Assembly (NCBI RefSeq): GCF_023554995.1
Contig: NZ_JAMJPK010000005.1
Location: 1 to 64,000 of the forward strand
Source of the DNA: Halomonas gemina
GTDB lineage: Bacteria > Pseudomonadota > Gammaproteobacteria > Pseudomonadales > Halomonadaceae
Length of the DNA: 64,000 bases
Reading direction: 5' to 3'
Positions 49,980 to 57,997 of the stretch are shown one piece after another. The position numbers and the translations under genes are program-made. The notes below the pieces were generated by a model that saw only the letters and a list, made by a program, of their open reading frames with translations, was not told the DNA's origin and did no database searches. Numbering within the stretch: the first letter of the stretch is position 1; each line of letters starts with the position of its first letter.

Positions 49980-50957
49980 TTATGAAGGGCCCTCGAGCAG
50001 CTCGGTGAGCGAGCCATTCTCATGAGTCCGGCGGATCGCCTCGGCGAAGAGCGGGGCGGCACTGACTACCTCCAGGTGCTGGCGAGCCACTTCGGCATCG
50101 AGGCGGGTCGGCGGGACGGTGTCGGTAACCATGATCTTCGCCAGTTGCGGGTCGCTGATCACCCGGTTGGCATCGCCGACGAAGAGGCCGTGTGCCGCCA
50201 GGCCGTATACCCGCTGCGCGCCATGGTCCAGGCAGGCCTGGGCGGCGCGTAGCAGGGTCCCACCCGTACTGATCAGGTCATCCACGACCAGCACGGTGGC
50301 ACCCTCGACCTCGCCGGCCAGCAGGGTGCCGCTGACCTTGCCCTCGCTGCGGCGCTTCTCCATGTAGGCCGAGCCGATCTCGCGGCCCAGCATGGGTTCG
50401 AGCATTTCCCTGAAGCCCTGTGCCCGCTTCACGCCGCCCGGGTCGGGGGAGGCCACCACCACCGGCCCTTCGCCGCAGCGCTTGCGCATGTGATCGGCGA
50501 ACAGGCGACGCGTATCGAGGGTATGGGCGGGGCAGCGAAAGGCGTTCTGGAAGGCCGCGGGATTATGGACATCGAGGCTCATGACAGCGTCGATGCCCAT
50601 GGCCTCCAGCAGCATGGCTAGATAGCGTGAGGTGAGGGGGTCACGTGACTTGGTCCGGCGGTCCTTGCGCGCATAGGCGATATAGGGAATCACCGCAGTA
50701 ACACGCCGGGCTCCCGCGTCGCGGACGCTGCCCAGGAAGAACAGCAGCCGACAGAGCCGCTCGTTGACCCCCTGTTCCGGGTCGCCGTTGAGGCTTTGCA
50801 GGACGAAGACATCCTCGCCACGCACGCTTTCCAGCGGTCGCGCCTTGTGCTCGCCGTCCTCGAAGTCGCGTTCCTCGTGTTCGGCGAGGGGGATGCCAAG
50901 CGCCTGCGCCACCTTCTCGCCGAAGGGCCGGCTGGCATTGAGTGAGAAGAGTTTCAT
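49980..50957 (-). CDS. Ribose-phosphate pyrophosphokinase, non-canonical second copy
   Basis: The 325-residue PRPP synthetase homologue has DFEDGEHKARP (ATP site), PYIAYARKDRRTKSRDP (longer basic insertion than usual), SLDVHNPAAFQNAF, MEKRRSEG (catalytic loop) and the PRPP loop VVDDLISTGGTL. All key elements are present. It differs from both canonical Prs and the homologue at 31588-32481. ATG 50957 gives the usual MKLFSLNASRP start; ATG 50969 is an alternative. Neither has a clear ribosome site. Confidence 0.85.
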   Translation of the reverse strand: MKLFSLNASRPFGEKVAQALGIPLAEHEERDFEDGEHKARPLESVRGEDVFVLQSLNGDPEQGVNERLCRLLFFLGSVRDAGARRVTAVIPYIAYARKDRRTKSRDPLTSRYLAMLLEAMGIDAVMSLDVHNPAAFQNAFRCPAHTLDTRRLFADHMRKRCGEGPVVVASPDPGGVKRAQGFREMLEPMLGREIGSAYMEKRRSEGKVSGTLLAGEVEGATVLVVDDLISTGGTLLRAAQACLDHGAQRVYGLAAHGLFVGDANRVISDPQLAKIMVTDTVPPTRLDAEVARQHLEVVSAAPLFAEAIRRTHENGSLTELLEGPS

Positions 50958-51013
50958 GTCATGCAGCATAGACGCTGGGTCCCGCGTCTGACGACCAGAA
51001 AGTCATTCGGGGG

Positions 51014-51922
51014 TCAGGAGTCGGAAGTCGCCAGGCAGGATGGCAGGCTCTCGCGCAGCGAACGGGGCAGGATGTCCAGGTCGCGGAAGCCGCCGATGTC
51101 CGCGTCGGCGACGTTGTCCGCCTGCATCAGGATCACCTGATCGCGCGTCAGCGGCGGACCAGGCAGCCAGGCGGCCAGGGCCGCCAGTAGCCGCCAGGCG
51201 AGGAAGGGGATCGGCACCAGCGGTCGCTCGCGCTGCAGATGGGCGAGCAGCGTCGCGAGGATCTCGCGGTAGCTCAGCACCTCGGGGCCGCCGAACTCGA
51301 AGAGGCGCCGCTCGGTGGCGGGGTGGCCGGTGAGCCGGGCGATGGCCCGCGCCACGTCCACCACGTGTACCGGCTGCAGCCGGGTCGTGCCGCGGCCGAA
51401 CAGCGGGATCAGCGGCAGCCGGGTCAGGCCCTCCAGGCCGGTGAGGAAGGCGTCCCCGGGGCCGAACAGCACGCTGGGTCGCACGATGATCGCCTTGGGC
51501 ATGGCCTCCAGCACCGCGTCCTCCCCTCGGGCGCGGGCCCGCACGTAGGCCGAGGCCGAGTCGTGGCGGGCGCCGATCCCCGAGACCAGCACCAGCCGCT
51601 CGATGCCGGCCGCCCGGGCCCGGCCGGCCAGCCGCCCGGCGCCCGCGACATGGATGGCCTCGAAGCTGGCATCGCGGGTCTCGACATAGAGGCTGACGGC
51701 GTTGATCACGGCGCTGGCGCCCGCGAGTGCCGCATCGATGCTCGCCTCGTCGCGGAGGTCGGCGGTGGCGAGTTCCACCGGATCCCCGTCCTCCAGCCAG
51801 GCGGGCAGGGCCGGGTGGCGGGCGGCGATGCGCACGGCGCGGCCGGCCTCGACCAGCTCGCGGACGATGGCGTCGCCGAGAAAGCCGGTGCCACCGAAGA
51901 CCGTGACCGGACCCTCGCGCAT
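51014..51922 (-). CDS. Atypical short-chain dehydrogenase/NAD(P)-binding epimerase (NDUFA9-like)
   Basis: The 302-residue protein has the Rossmann motif VTVFGGTGFLGDAIVREL at the N-terminus. ATADLRD, INAVSLY and the VRPSVLFGPGDAF segment are typical of the NDUFA9-like extended SDR group. The active-site Tyr-x-x-x-Lys is not obvious, so it may bind NAD(P)H without catalysis. ATG 51922 has GGAGGG at better spacing than the ATG immediately before it. It lies 23 bases beyond the nitrilase-family gene stop codon region on the same strand, with slight proximity suggesting an operon. Confidence 0.82.
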   Translation of the reverse strand: MREGPVTVFGGTGFLGDAIVRELVEAGRAVRIAARHPALPAWLEDGDPVELATADLRDEASIDAALAGASAVINAVSLYVETRDASFEAIHVAGAGRLAGRARAAGIERLVLVSGIGARHDSASAYVRARARGEDAVLEAMPKAIIVRPSVLFGPGDAFLTGLEGLTRLPLIPLFGRGTTRLQPVHVVDVARAIARLTGHPATERRLFEFGGPEVLSYREILATLLAHLQRERPLVPIPFLAWRLLAALAAWLPGPPLTRDQVILMQADNVADADIGGFRDLDILPRSLRESLPSCLATSDS

Positions 51923-51944
51923 CATCGCCCTCCAGCGTGGTCGC

Positions 51945-52787
51945 TCAACGGTAGCCGGCCATCAGCTCGCGCACCAGTGGCGTGTCGGCATCGCGATGGG
52001 TGGGCAGCTCGAAGCGTGCCCGGGCGATGGCGGTGCGTGACAGCTCGGCGGTGATCAGCATCTCGCGCTCCTCGGCCTCGGCGAGCAGCTCGCCGCGCGG
52101 GCCGAGGATGCGTGAGCCGCCCCAGAAGTGGCTCTGGCCCTCGGGGCCGAAGCGGTTGGCCATGATCACCGGCGTGCCGTAGGTCATGGCGTAGAAGCGC
52201 ACGTTCAGGGCCCAGTTCTGCTCGTTGGAGAAGTCGTCGCTGACGATGCCCGAGGCCGAGTTGATCGGCGCGCAGAGCACCGTGGGACGGCGCAGCAGGG
52301 CGGCGTGGACCAGTGCGGGGTTCCACAGGTCGGCGCAGATCAGCTGGGTGGCCGACCAGCCGGGGCGTACCGGGGTCTGGGTGAGCTCGCTGCCGTGGGT
52401 GAACCACTTGCCCTCCTCGAGACCGCCGTAGGTGGGCAGGTTCAGCTTGCGGTGTACCGCGGCGATCTCGCCGTCCTGGAGGATGGCCAGCGCGTTGTAG
52501 TACTCGCCGGGACTCGCTTCCTCGACGAAGCCCACCACCGTCTGCATCTCGCGGCAGGCCAGTGCCAGCTCACGCAGGCGCGGGTCCTCCAGCGGCATCG
52601 CCACCTGCATTACCCGGCTACCCAGCCCATAGCCGGTGAGCGAGAGCTCGGGGAAGACCAGCAGCTCGACGCCCTGCTCGCAGGCGTCCTGGATAATGTC
52701 GAGATGCTGCGCCAGGTTGGCATCCACCTCGCTGAGGGTGGCGTTGATCTGGGCGGCGCCGACCCGGAGTCTGTCCTGATAGTGCAT
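51945..52787 (-). CDS. Carbon-nitrogen hydrolase (nitrilase superfamily)
   Basis: The 280-residue protein has the Glu-Lys-Cys triad: Glu in LVFPELSLTGYG, Lys in HRKLNLPTYG and the nucleophile Cys in QLICADLWNP. It hydrolyses an amide or N-carbamoyl compound; the branch (beta-alanine synthase, omega-amidase or NAD synthetase amidase-like) was not resolved. It is cytoplasmic and lies upstream of the SDR-like gene on the same strand. Confidence 0.87.
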   Translation of the reverse strand: MHYQDRLRVGAAQINATLSEVDANLAQHLDIIQDACEQGVELLVFPELSLTGYGLGSRVMQVAMPLEDPRLRELALACREMQTVVGFVEEASPGEYYNALAILQDGEIAAVHRKLNLPTYGGLEEGKWFTHGSELTQTPVRPGWSATQLICADLWNPALVHAALLRRPTVLCAPINSASGIVSDDFSNEQNWALNVRFYAMTYGTPVIMANRFGPEGQSHFWGGSRILGPRGELLAEAEEREMLITAELSRTAIARARFELPTHRDADTPLVRELMAGYR

Positions 52788-52821
52788 GATCGGGGCTCTT
52801 GGTGGAGGGGTGGGAAGGGTA

Positions 52822-52950
52822 TCAGTCCTTGGGTCGGACCTTTTTCGCGGAGCGGGCCATCGCCCGCTTGACTAGCCGGAACAGCAGCCAGTGCAGCACC
52901 GCCAGCACGACCAGGGCGCCGCCCATCATCAGCAAGAAGGAATTCGTCAT
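52822..52950 (-). CDS. Small single-span membrane protein, 42 aa
   Basis: An ATG frame of 43 codons including stop encodes a peptide with one hydrophobic helix (about residues 4-26) followed by a strongly basic tail (KRAMARSAKKVRPKD), giving a positive-inside topology. A GGAG lies upstream but at long spacing (about 12 bases). It sits 35 bases upstream of the nitrilase-family gene on the same strand, so it may be the first gene of that operon. Function unknown. Confidence 0.5.
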   Translation of the reverse strand: MTNSFLLMMGGALVVLAVLHWLLFRLVKRAMARSAKKVRPKD

Positions 52951-53072
52951 CGGGGGCGGTCTCCAGTGAGTTTGCGTCATGCTAGCGAGGGGGCGGCCGG
53001 TCGTCGACCAACCAGGTACCGTTCTTAGCCATGCCGGTAGGCGAGGACAGGCCGGCTGCTAAGAGCACAAGA

Positions 53073-53092
53073 AGGCCGCCCGTGGGCGGCCT
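53073..53092 (-). terminator. Hairpin terminator of the osmoprotectant operon
   Basis: An 8-9-bp stem (AGGCCGCC / GGCGGCCT) with a 4-base loop is followed on the minus strand by TCTTGTGCTCTT. It lies 29 bases after the last binding-protein stop codon. Confidence 0.75.
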
Positions 53093-53120
53093 CGATGCGT
53101 GTGCCGGCAATGCCTGGCCG

Positions 53121-54005
53121 TTATAGCAGGTCGTTGCTTTCGAGGAAAGACTGGGCTACGTCCTCAACACTTTCTTTCTCGACATCGACTTTAGCATTGA
53201 GTCTAGCCATGGTCTCGTCATCGAGCAGTGCCGACAGCGCGTTCATCTGATCGGCGAGGGTGGGGTTGGCTTCCAGTGTCTCCTGACGCACCACCGGAGT
53301 CAGCGCGTAGTCAGGAAAGAACTGCCGGTCATCTTCAAGCACCGTCAAGTCTAATGCCGGAATTCGACCATTGGTCGCAGTAGTCATGGCTACGTCGACT
53401 TCACCCTGGTCAAGTGCCGGGAGCGTGAGTCCCTGGTCCATACGCTTGACATTGCGTCTGCCGAACTCGAAACCATAGGTTTCCTGCATCGGGCGCAGTC
53501 CATCATCACGGGAATAGAATGTGGCGTTCGAGGCGAGCACCAATTCATTGCCTGAATTGATAGTTTCGGCAAGGTCAGAAATGGAGGTGATGCCGAGCTC
53601 TTTCGCATGATCCTCGCGCATAGCCAGCGCGTAGGTATTGTTGGCCTCGGAGGGTTCCAGCCACACCAAGCCTTTCTCTGCATCAAGTTCTTTGACGCGC
53701 TGATAGGCCTCTTCTGGTGTCAGCTTCTCGGTCACTTTGTTGTAGCTGATCAGCGAGGTTCCGGTGTATTCCCAATAGAGATCTACCTGCCCGGTTTCCT
53801 GAGCCTGACGAAGCACAGAGGTTCCCATTCCGGAACGCTCATCGACATCATGGCCTTTGGCTTCAAGATACTGGACCGTCATGTCGGCGAGGAGCAACTG
53901 TTCGGTGAAGTTCTTTCCGCCAACGGTAATTGTCTCTGCATGGGCGATTGAAGATGTAGCTGCCAACAAGGCGGCGATTAGAGCGGTCTTCAAAGTATGT
54001 TGCAT
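53121..54005 (-). CDS. Glycine-betaine/choline-type ABC substrate-binding protein, copy 1
   Basis: A 294-residue OpuAC/OsmF-like protein with a signal peptide (about 1-23, ending SIAHA). The mature part starts ETITVGGKNFTEQLLLADM and includes YWEYTGTSLISYN, the ligand-pocket region with aromatic residues. It is a close paralogue of the protein encoded immediately upstream (54077-54958). Its codons are visibly less GC-rich than those of the paralogue, suggesting separate ancestry or relaxed use. AGGAG is about 13 bases before the ATG, an unusually long spacing. Confidence 0.88.
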   Translation of the reverse strand: MQHTLKTALIAALLAATSSIAHAETITVGGKNFTEQLLLADMTVQYLEAKGHDVDERSGMGTSVLRQAQETGQVDLYWEYTGTSLISYNKVTEKLTPEEAYQRVKELDAEKGLVWLEPSEANNTYALAMREDHAKELGITSISDLAETINSGNELVLASNATFYSRDDGLRPMQETYGFEFGRRNVKRMDQGLTLPALDQGEVDVAMTTATNGRIPALDLTVLEDDRQFFPDYALTPVVRQETLEANPTLADQMNALSALLDDETMARLNAKVDVEKESVEDVAQSFLESNDLL

Positions 54006-54076
54006 AGAATCAAATTAGCTCCTGACAGAAATTGCCCCCCCCTTTCGGGGTGGGGCTTTGAAGTGTCCTGGCCTGA

Positions 54077-54958
54077 TTAAAGCAGCTCGTTGTTCTCGAG
54101 GAAGGTGCGGGCCACATCTTCGATGTTCTCGCGCTCCACGTCGACCCGCGCGTTGAGTTCGGCCATGGTTTCGTCGTCGAGCAGCGCCGACAGCTCGTTC
54201 ATCTGTTCGGCAAGCTCTGGGCTCTCTTCGAGGGTCTCCTGGCGTACGACCGGTGTCAGGGCGTAGGCCGGGAAGTAGTTCTGGTCGTCTTCCAGCACGT
54301 GAAAGTTGAAGGCCGGGATACGCCCGTCGGTGGCAAAGACCAGGCCCACTTCGACGTCGCCGTCGCGCAGGGCGGGGTAGACCAGGCCGGAGTCCATGCG
54401 CCTGACGTCGCCGCGGTCGACCTGGAAGTCATAGGCTTCCTGGAGTGGGCGCCAGCCGTCTTCGCGGGCATAGAACTCCGCGTTCAGGGCGAAGGTCAGG
54501 TCCTCGCCGTCATTGACCGCCTGGGCCAGGTCGGAAAGGGTGGCGATGCCGCGCTCTTCGGCGTCCTCCTCGCGCATGGCCAGGGCGTAGGTATTGTTGG
54601 CGTCGGAAGGCTCCAGCCACACCAGGCCCTTCTCGGCGTCGAGCTCCTTGACCCGTGCGTAGGTGTCTTCGGGCGACAGGCGTTCGGTGACGTCGTTGTA
54701 GTTGATCAACGAGGTGCCGGTGTACTCCCAGTAGAGGTCGATCTGGCCGTTTTCCTGAGCCTGACGCAGCACGGCGGAGCCCATGCCGGAGCGGTTCTCC
54801 ACATCGTAGCCAAGCCCCTCAAGGTATTGGGTGGTCATGTTGGAGAGGATCTGCTGCTCGGTGAAGTTCTTGCCGCCAACGGTAATCTCGGCGGCACCGG
54901 CGGTGGTCATGGCACCGGCCAGGGCCAGGCTGGACAGGGTAGTCATCAAGCGTTTCAT
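54077..54958 (-). CDS. Glycine-betaine/choline-type ABC substrate-binding protein, copy 2
   Basis: The 293-residue paralogue of copy 1 has a signal peptide (about 1-22) and then AEITVGGKNFTEQQILSNMTTQYLEGLG and YWEYTGTSLINYN. It delivers quaternary ammonium osmolytes (glycine betaine, choline or carnitine) to the OsmU-type permease encoded upstream. Substitutions in the mid-region (GLVYPALRDGDVEVGLVFATDGRIPAF) compared with copy 1 (AMTTATNGRIPAL) fall close to the expected ligand pocket, so specificity may differ. Confidence 0.9.
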   Translation of the reverse strand: MKRLMTTLSSLALAGAMTTAGAAEITVGGKNFTEQQILSNMTTQYLEGLGYDVENRSGMGSAVLRQAQENGQIDLYWEYTGTSLINYNDVTERLSPEDTYARVKELDAEKGLVWLEPSDANNTYALAMREEDAEERGIATLSDLAQAVNDGEDLTFALNAEFYAREDGWRPLQEAYDFQVDRGDVRRMDSGLVYPALRDGDVEVGLVFATDGRIPAFNFHVLEDDQNYFPAYALTPVVRQETLEESPELAEQMNELSALLDDETMAELNARVDVERENIEDVARTFLENNELL

Positions 54959-55006
54959 GAGTGCTTCTCCTTGTGGTGTAACAATAATGTGGCACGGTTC
55001 GAACGA

Positions 55007-55738
55007 TCAGGCGCGCGACGGGTTGACCCCGCGTGGCACCACCAGGAACGCGACGGTGGCGATCAGGGCATCGACGACGATCGCCAGCAGCGCGGTGGGA
55101 ATGGCGCCGGACAGCATCATCACCGGGTCGTACAGGTCGATGCCGGTGAAGATCAGTTCACCCAAGCCCCCGGCGCCGATCAGGAAGGCCAGCGGCACGG
55201 TGCCCACGTTGATGGTCAGGGCGGTGCGCATGCCGGCGAAGATCACGTAGAGGGCATTGGGCAGCTCCACCCGCATCAGGCGCTGGGTCGACGACATGCC
55301 GATGCCGGCGGCGGCCTCCATCAGCGCGGGGTCCACGCCCTTGAGTCCGGCATAGGTGTTGCGGGTGATGGGCAGCAGGGTGGCGACGAACAGCCCGAAG
55401 ACCGCCGGTACCGCGCCGATGCCCAGGAAACTCATGGAGAGGGCCAGCACCGCCAGCGTGGGGATGGTGGTGCCGACGTTGAGCACCTGCATCAGCGATT
55501 CCGCCCAGCGTGCCATGCTGGGGCGCGACAGCACGATGCCCAGCGGGATGGCCACCAGGATCGCCAAGCTGCCGGAGATCGCCGTCAGCCACAGGTGCTG
55601 GATGGCCAGGTACTGCACATCGGGCAGGTACCACAGGAAGTCTTCGATGACCCCGCTCGATTGGCTCCATACCCCGGCGAAGAAGATCGCCACCAGCAGG
55701 AGTGCGCGCAGGGCCCCGTTCAGGCTCTGGATCGGCAT
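55007..55738 (-). CDS. OsmU/Opu-type ABC transporter permease
   Basis: A 243-residue membrane protein with six predicted helices. The permease-ATPase contact loop (EAA motif) is in GVDPALMEAAAGIGMSSTQRLMRVELP. It is one half of the heterodimeric channel together with the 56943-57608 protein. The start is followed by a short N-terminal leader helix. It lies four bases after the ATPase gene, whose end contains its AAGGAG ribosome site. Confidence 0.9.
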   Translation of the reverse strand: MPIQSLNGALRALLLVAIFFAGVWSQSSGVIEDFLWYLPDVQYLAIQHLWLTAISGSLAILVAIPLGIVLSRPSMARWAESLMQVLNVGTTIPTLAVLALSMSFLGIGAVPAVFGLFVATLLPITRNTYAGLKGVDPALMEAAAGIGMSSTQRLMRVELPNALYVIFAGMRTALTINVGTVPLAFLIGAGGLGELIFTGIDLYDPVMMLSGAIPTALLAIVVDALIATVAFLVVPRGVNPSRA

Positions 55739-55742
55739 CGGC

Positions 55743-56903
55743 TCACTCCTTGACGGCGCTGTCGGGTTTCCGGGGGGCGGCCTCGCGGGCGCGGAAGCGC
55801 GACCCCAGGTGGTGCGTCATGGCGCGCTGGGTGATCTGGCCGCAGACCCGTCCCTGATCATCCACGCAGGGCAGCCAGGTGGCGTCCTGTGAAAACATCA
55901 GCGAGGCGACCTTGCGCAGGTCGTCATCCAGGGTCACGGTCCCCGGCACGCTCTCGAAGTGGTCGCGGCAGTAGCCCTTGGTGGTGCGCGCCTTGGCCCG
56001 GGTGATCAGGCCCACCGGCTGGCGCCGGTCGTTCACCATCAGGATGGCGTTCTGGTAGCCGTAATCCTCGATGCGGGCCAGCGCCGTCTCCAGGGTGTCG
56101 CCGGGCGAAACGGTGGCGATCTCGTCGGAGACCACCTCCTGGACCTTGACCAGGTTGAGGCGCTTGAGCGCGCGGTCCTCGCCCAGGAAGGATTCGACGA
56201 AGGCGTTCTTCGGCGCGGCCAGCAGGTCGTCGGGCGAGGAGTGCTGCACCAGCTTGCCCTCGCGGAATATCGCCACCCGATCGCCCATCTTGATCGCCTC
56301 GTCGATGTCGTGGCTGACGAACATGATGGTCTTGTTGAGTTCCTGCTGCATCTTGAGGAACTCGTCCTGGATCACCGCCCGGTTGATGGGGTCGATGGCC
56401 CCGAAGGGCTCGTCCATCAGCATCACCGGGGGGTCGGCGGCGAGCGCGCGGGCCACCCCGATGCGCTGCTGTTGGCCGCCGGAGAGCTCACTGGGGAAGC
56501 GCTTGAGGAAGGCGTCGGGCTCCATGGAGATCATCGCCATCATCTCCCGGGCCCGCGCCTTGTACTTGGCCTTGTCCCAGCCCAGCAGCTTGGGCACGAT
56601 CGTGATGTTCTCCTCGATGGTCATGTTGGGGAACAGGCCGATCTGCTGGATCACATAGCCGATATTGCGGCGCAGATCCTGGGTATTCATGTCGGTGGTG
56701 TCCTCCCCGCTGATGAACACCTTGCCGGAGGTCGGCGTCACGATGCGGTTGATCATCTTCAGGGTGGTGGTCTTGCCGCAGCCCGAGGGGCCGAGCAGGA
56801 TGCAGATCTCGCCGCTGGGCACCTCCAGGCTGATGTGGTCGGCGGCGACCACGGCGCCCTCGGGTGTGTCGAAGACCTTGGTCAGGTTATCGAGTTGGAT
56901 CAT
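55743..56903 (-). CDS. OsmU/Opu-type ABC transporter ATP-binding subunit with CBS domains
   Basis: In this 386-residue protein an ABC ATPase domain (Walker A GPSGCGKTT near 36, signature LSGGQQQRIGVARAL, Walker B MLMDEPFGAIDP) is followed by a tandem CBS module from about residue 255. CBS pairs of this transporter family sense ionic strength or nucleotides such as c-di-AMP. Ordering within the operon is permease, ATPase, permease, then the two binding proteins. Confidence 0.93.
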   Translation of the reverse strand: MIQLDNLTKVFDTPEGAVVAADHISLEVPSGEICILLGPSGCGKTTTLKMINRIVTPTSGKVFISGEDTTDMNTQDLRRNIGYVIQQIGLFPNMTIEENITIVPKLLGWDKAKYKARAREMMAMISMEPDAFLKRFPSELSGGQQQRIGVARALAADPPVMLMDEPFGAIDPINRAVIQDEFLKMQQELNKTIMFVSHDIDEAIKMGDRVAIFREGKLVQHSSPDDLLAAPKNAFVESFLGEDRALKRLNLVKVQEVVSDEIATVSPGDTLETALARIEDYGYQNAILMVNDRRQPVGLITRAKARTTKGYCRDHFESVPGTVTLDDDLRKVASLMFSQDATWLPCVDDQGRVCGQITQRAMTHHLGSRFRAREAAPRKPDSAVKE

Positions 56904-56942
56904 TCGGGTGTCCTTGTCGTCTCGGTCGTCAGAGGCTCGCGA

Positions 56943-57608
56943 TCAGGCGGTGGAGGCGTCGAGCTCCATGCCGCGGGGCGTCAGGCGCTTCTGCACGAAG
57001 AGCAGGGTGTAGTCGACGATGATCGCCAGCAGGCTCACCGCCACGGCGCCGACGATCAGCTGGCGGGGGTCGGACTGCGAGATGCCGCGGCTGATGAAGG
57101 TGCCCAGGCCCCCGGCGCCGATGTAGGCGGCGATCGCCATCACCCCGATGTTGAGCACCACGGCGATGCGCACGCCGGCCATGATCACCGGCACCGCCAG
57201 CGGAATCTCCACGAAGCGCAGGCGCTGGTTGGGGCTCATGCCGATCCCCCGGGCCGCTTCGCGCAGCGCCGGGTCGACGTTGTTGATGGCGGTGTAGGTG
57301 TTGCGGATGATCGGCAGCTGGGAGTAGAGCAGCACGGCGATCACCGCGGGCAGGTAGCCGATGCCCTGGCCGATGAGCGAGAGCACCGGGATCATGATGC
57401 CAAACAGCGCAATCGACGGAATGGTGACGATGATCGAGGCGGCGTAGAGCACGCTCTTGGCGGCACGCTCGTTCTTGGTGATGGCGATACCGATCGGCAC
57501 ACCGGTCAGGGTGGCGATGCCGACGGCCACGCCAACCAGAGAGATGTGCTCCAGGGTGCGCGTGACCAACAGGTCGATGTTGTCCAGTGCGTACTGAATC
57601 AGTTCCAA
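56943..57608 (-). CDS. OsmU/Opu-type ABC transporter permease, first gene of operon
   Basis: A 221-residue permease with six helices and the EAA-like loop NNVDPALREAARGIGMSPNQRLRFVEIPL. It starts at TTG with AAGGAG seven bases upstream, which decides the start. It pairs with the second permease to import osmolytes. It is the first gene of the minus-strand operon and diverges from the suf operon across a 390-base gap. Confidence 0.9.
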   Translation of the reverse strand: MELIQYALDNIDLLVTRTLEHISLVGVAVGIATLTGVPIGIAITKNERAAKSVLYAASIIVTIPSIALFGIMIPVLSLIGQGIGYLPAVIAVLLYSQLPIIRNTYTAINNVDPALREAARGIGMSPNQRLRFVEIPLAVPVIMAGVRIAVVLNIGVMAIAAYIGAGGLGTFISRGISQSDPRQLIVGAVAVSLLAIIVDYTLLFVQKRLTPRGMELDASTA

Positions 57609-57849
57609 GTCGTTTCTCCTTGCGAGCCCTGTCCCTTGGCAAGCATAGCCGTCGAATAACGACCCTGCGGTGCCCGGGTTTTATGATGTCGCGGGAAGGG
57701 GCGAGGGGCGACGAATCGCCCCATGCGAGACGCCACAGCTTAGCAGAGCGACCTATCTATTTGTTTTTCTGAGAATGAGGATGCGCAATGGTAAGAATTG
57801 GTACTGCTGATGCCTCCCAGGGTGTCGGGGGTATTCGATTAGCGGGTTT

Positions 57850-57868
57850 AATGAGATTGATTATCGTT
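57850..57868. promoter_or_regulatory. Putative Fur box upstream of the suf operon
   Basis: AATGAGATTGATTATCGTT resembles Fur-box sequences of gammaproteobacteria (AATGATAATCATTATCATT-type), matching about 13 of 19 positions. It lies about 73 bases 5' of the -35 element, so it may control suf or the osmolyte operon. Confidence 0.45.
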
Positions 57869-57922
57869 ATTGTCGGTAACGTCCGTGAACGTGTCGCGAT
57901 CCGCCCGATTGTGTGTGAGGTC

Positions 57923-57951
57923 TTCACATCAAAATGATACAGGACTAAAAT
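57923..57951 (+). promoter_or_regulatory. Putative sigma70 promoter of the suf operon
   Basis: TTCACA (57923-57928) and TAAAAT (57946-57951) are separated by exactly 17 bases. Transcription would start near 57958, giving a leader of about 40 bases before the regulator's TTG start. The -10 element lies inside the IscR-like dyad. Confidence 0.62.
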
Positions 57952-57961
57952 GGTCCTCAAT
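57937..57961. promoter_or_regulatory. IscR-like operator overlapping the suf promoter
   Basis: A dyad ATACAGGACTA...GGTCCTCAAT has inner arms AGGAC and GTCCT (57941-57945 and 57953-57957). It resembles the type 1 IscR site (ATA-N3-GACT...AGTC-N3-TAT). It covers the -10 element, so binding would repress. This position fits autoregulation by the Rrf2 protein encoded next. Confidence 0.6.
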
Positions 57962-57997
57962 CGAATCTGAGGGGGCTTGCCCCCGGGGAGCCAGGCC

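Larger units (their letters stand above)
57609..57997. other. Divergent control region between the osmoprotectant and suf operons
   Basis: About 390 bases without a gene. The right half holds a Fur-like sequence, a sigma70-type promoter and an IscR-like dyad for the suf operon (described separately). The left half should contain the osmolyte transporter promoter; an AT-rich segment near 57745-57775 is a candidate. An 82-codon minus-strand frame spanning part of it lacks coding bias and is not called. Confidence 0.6.
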
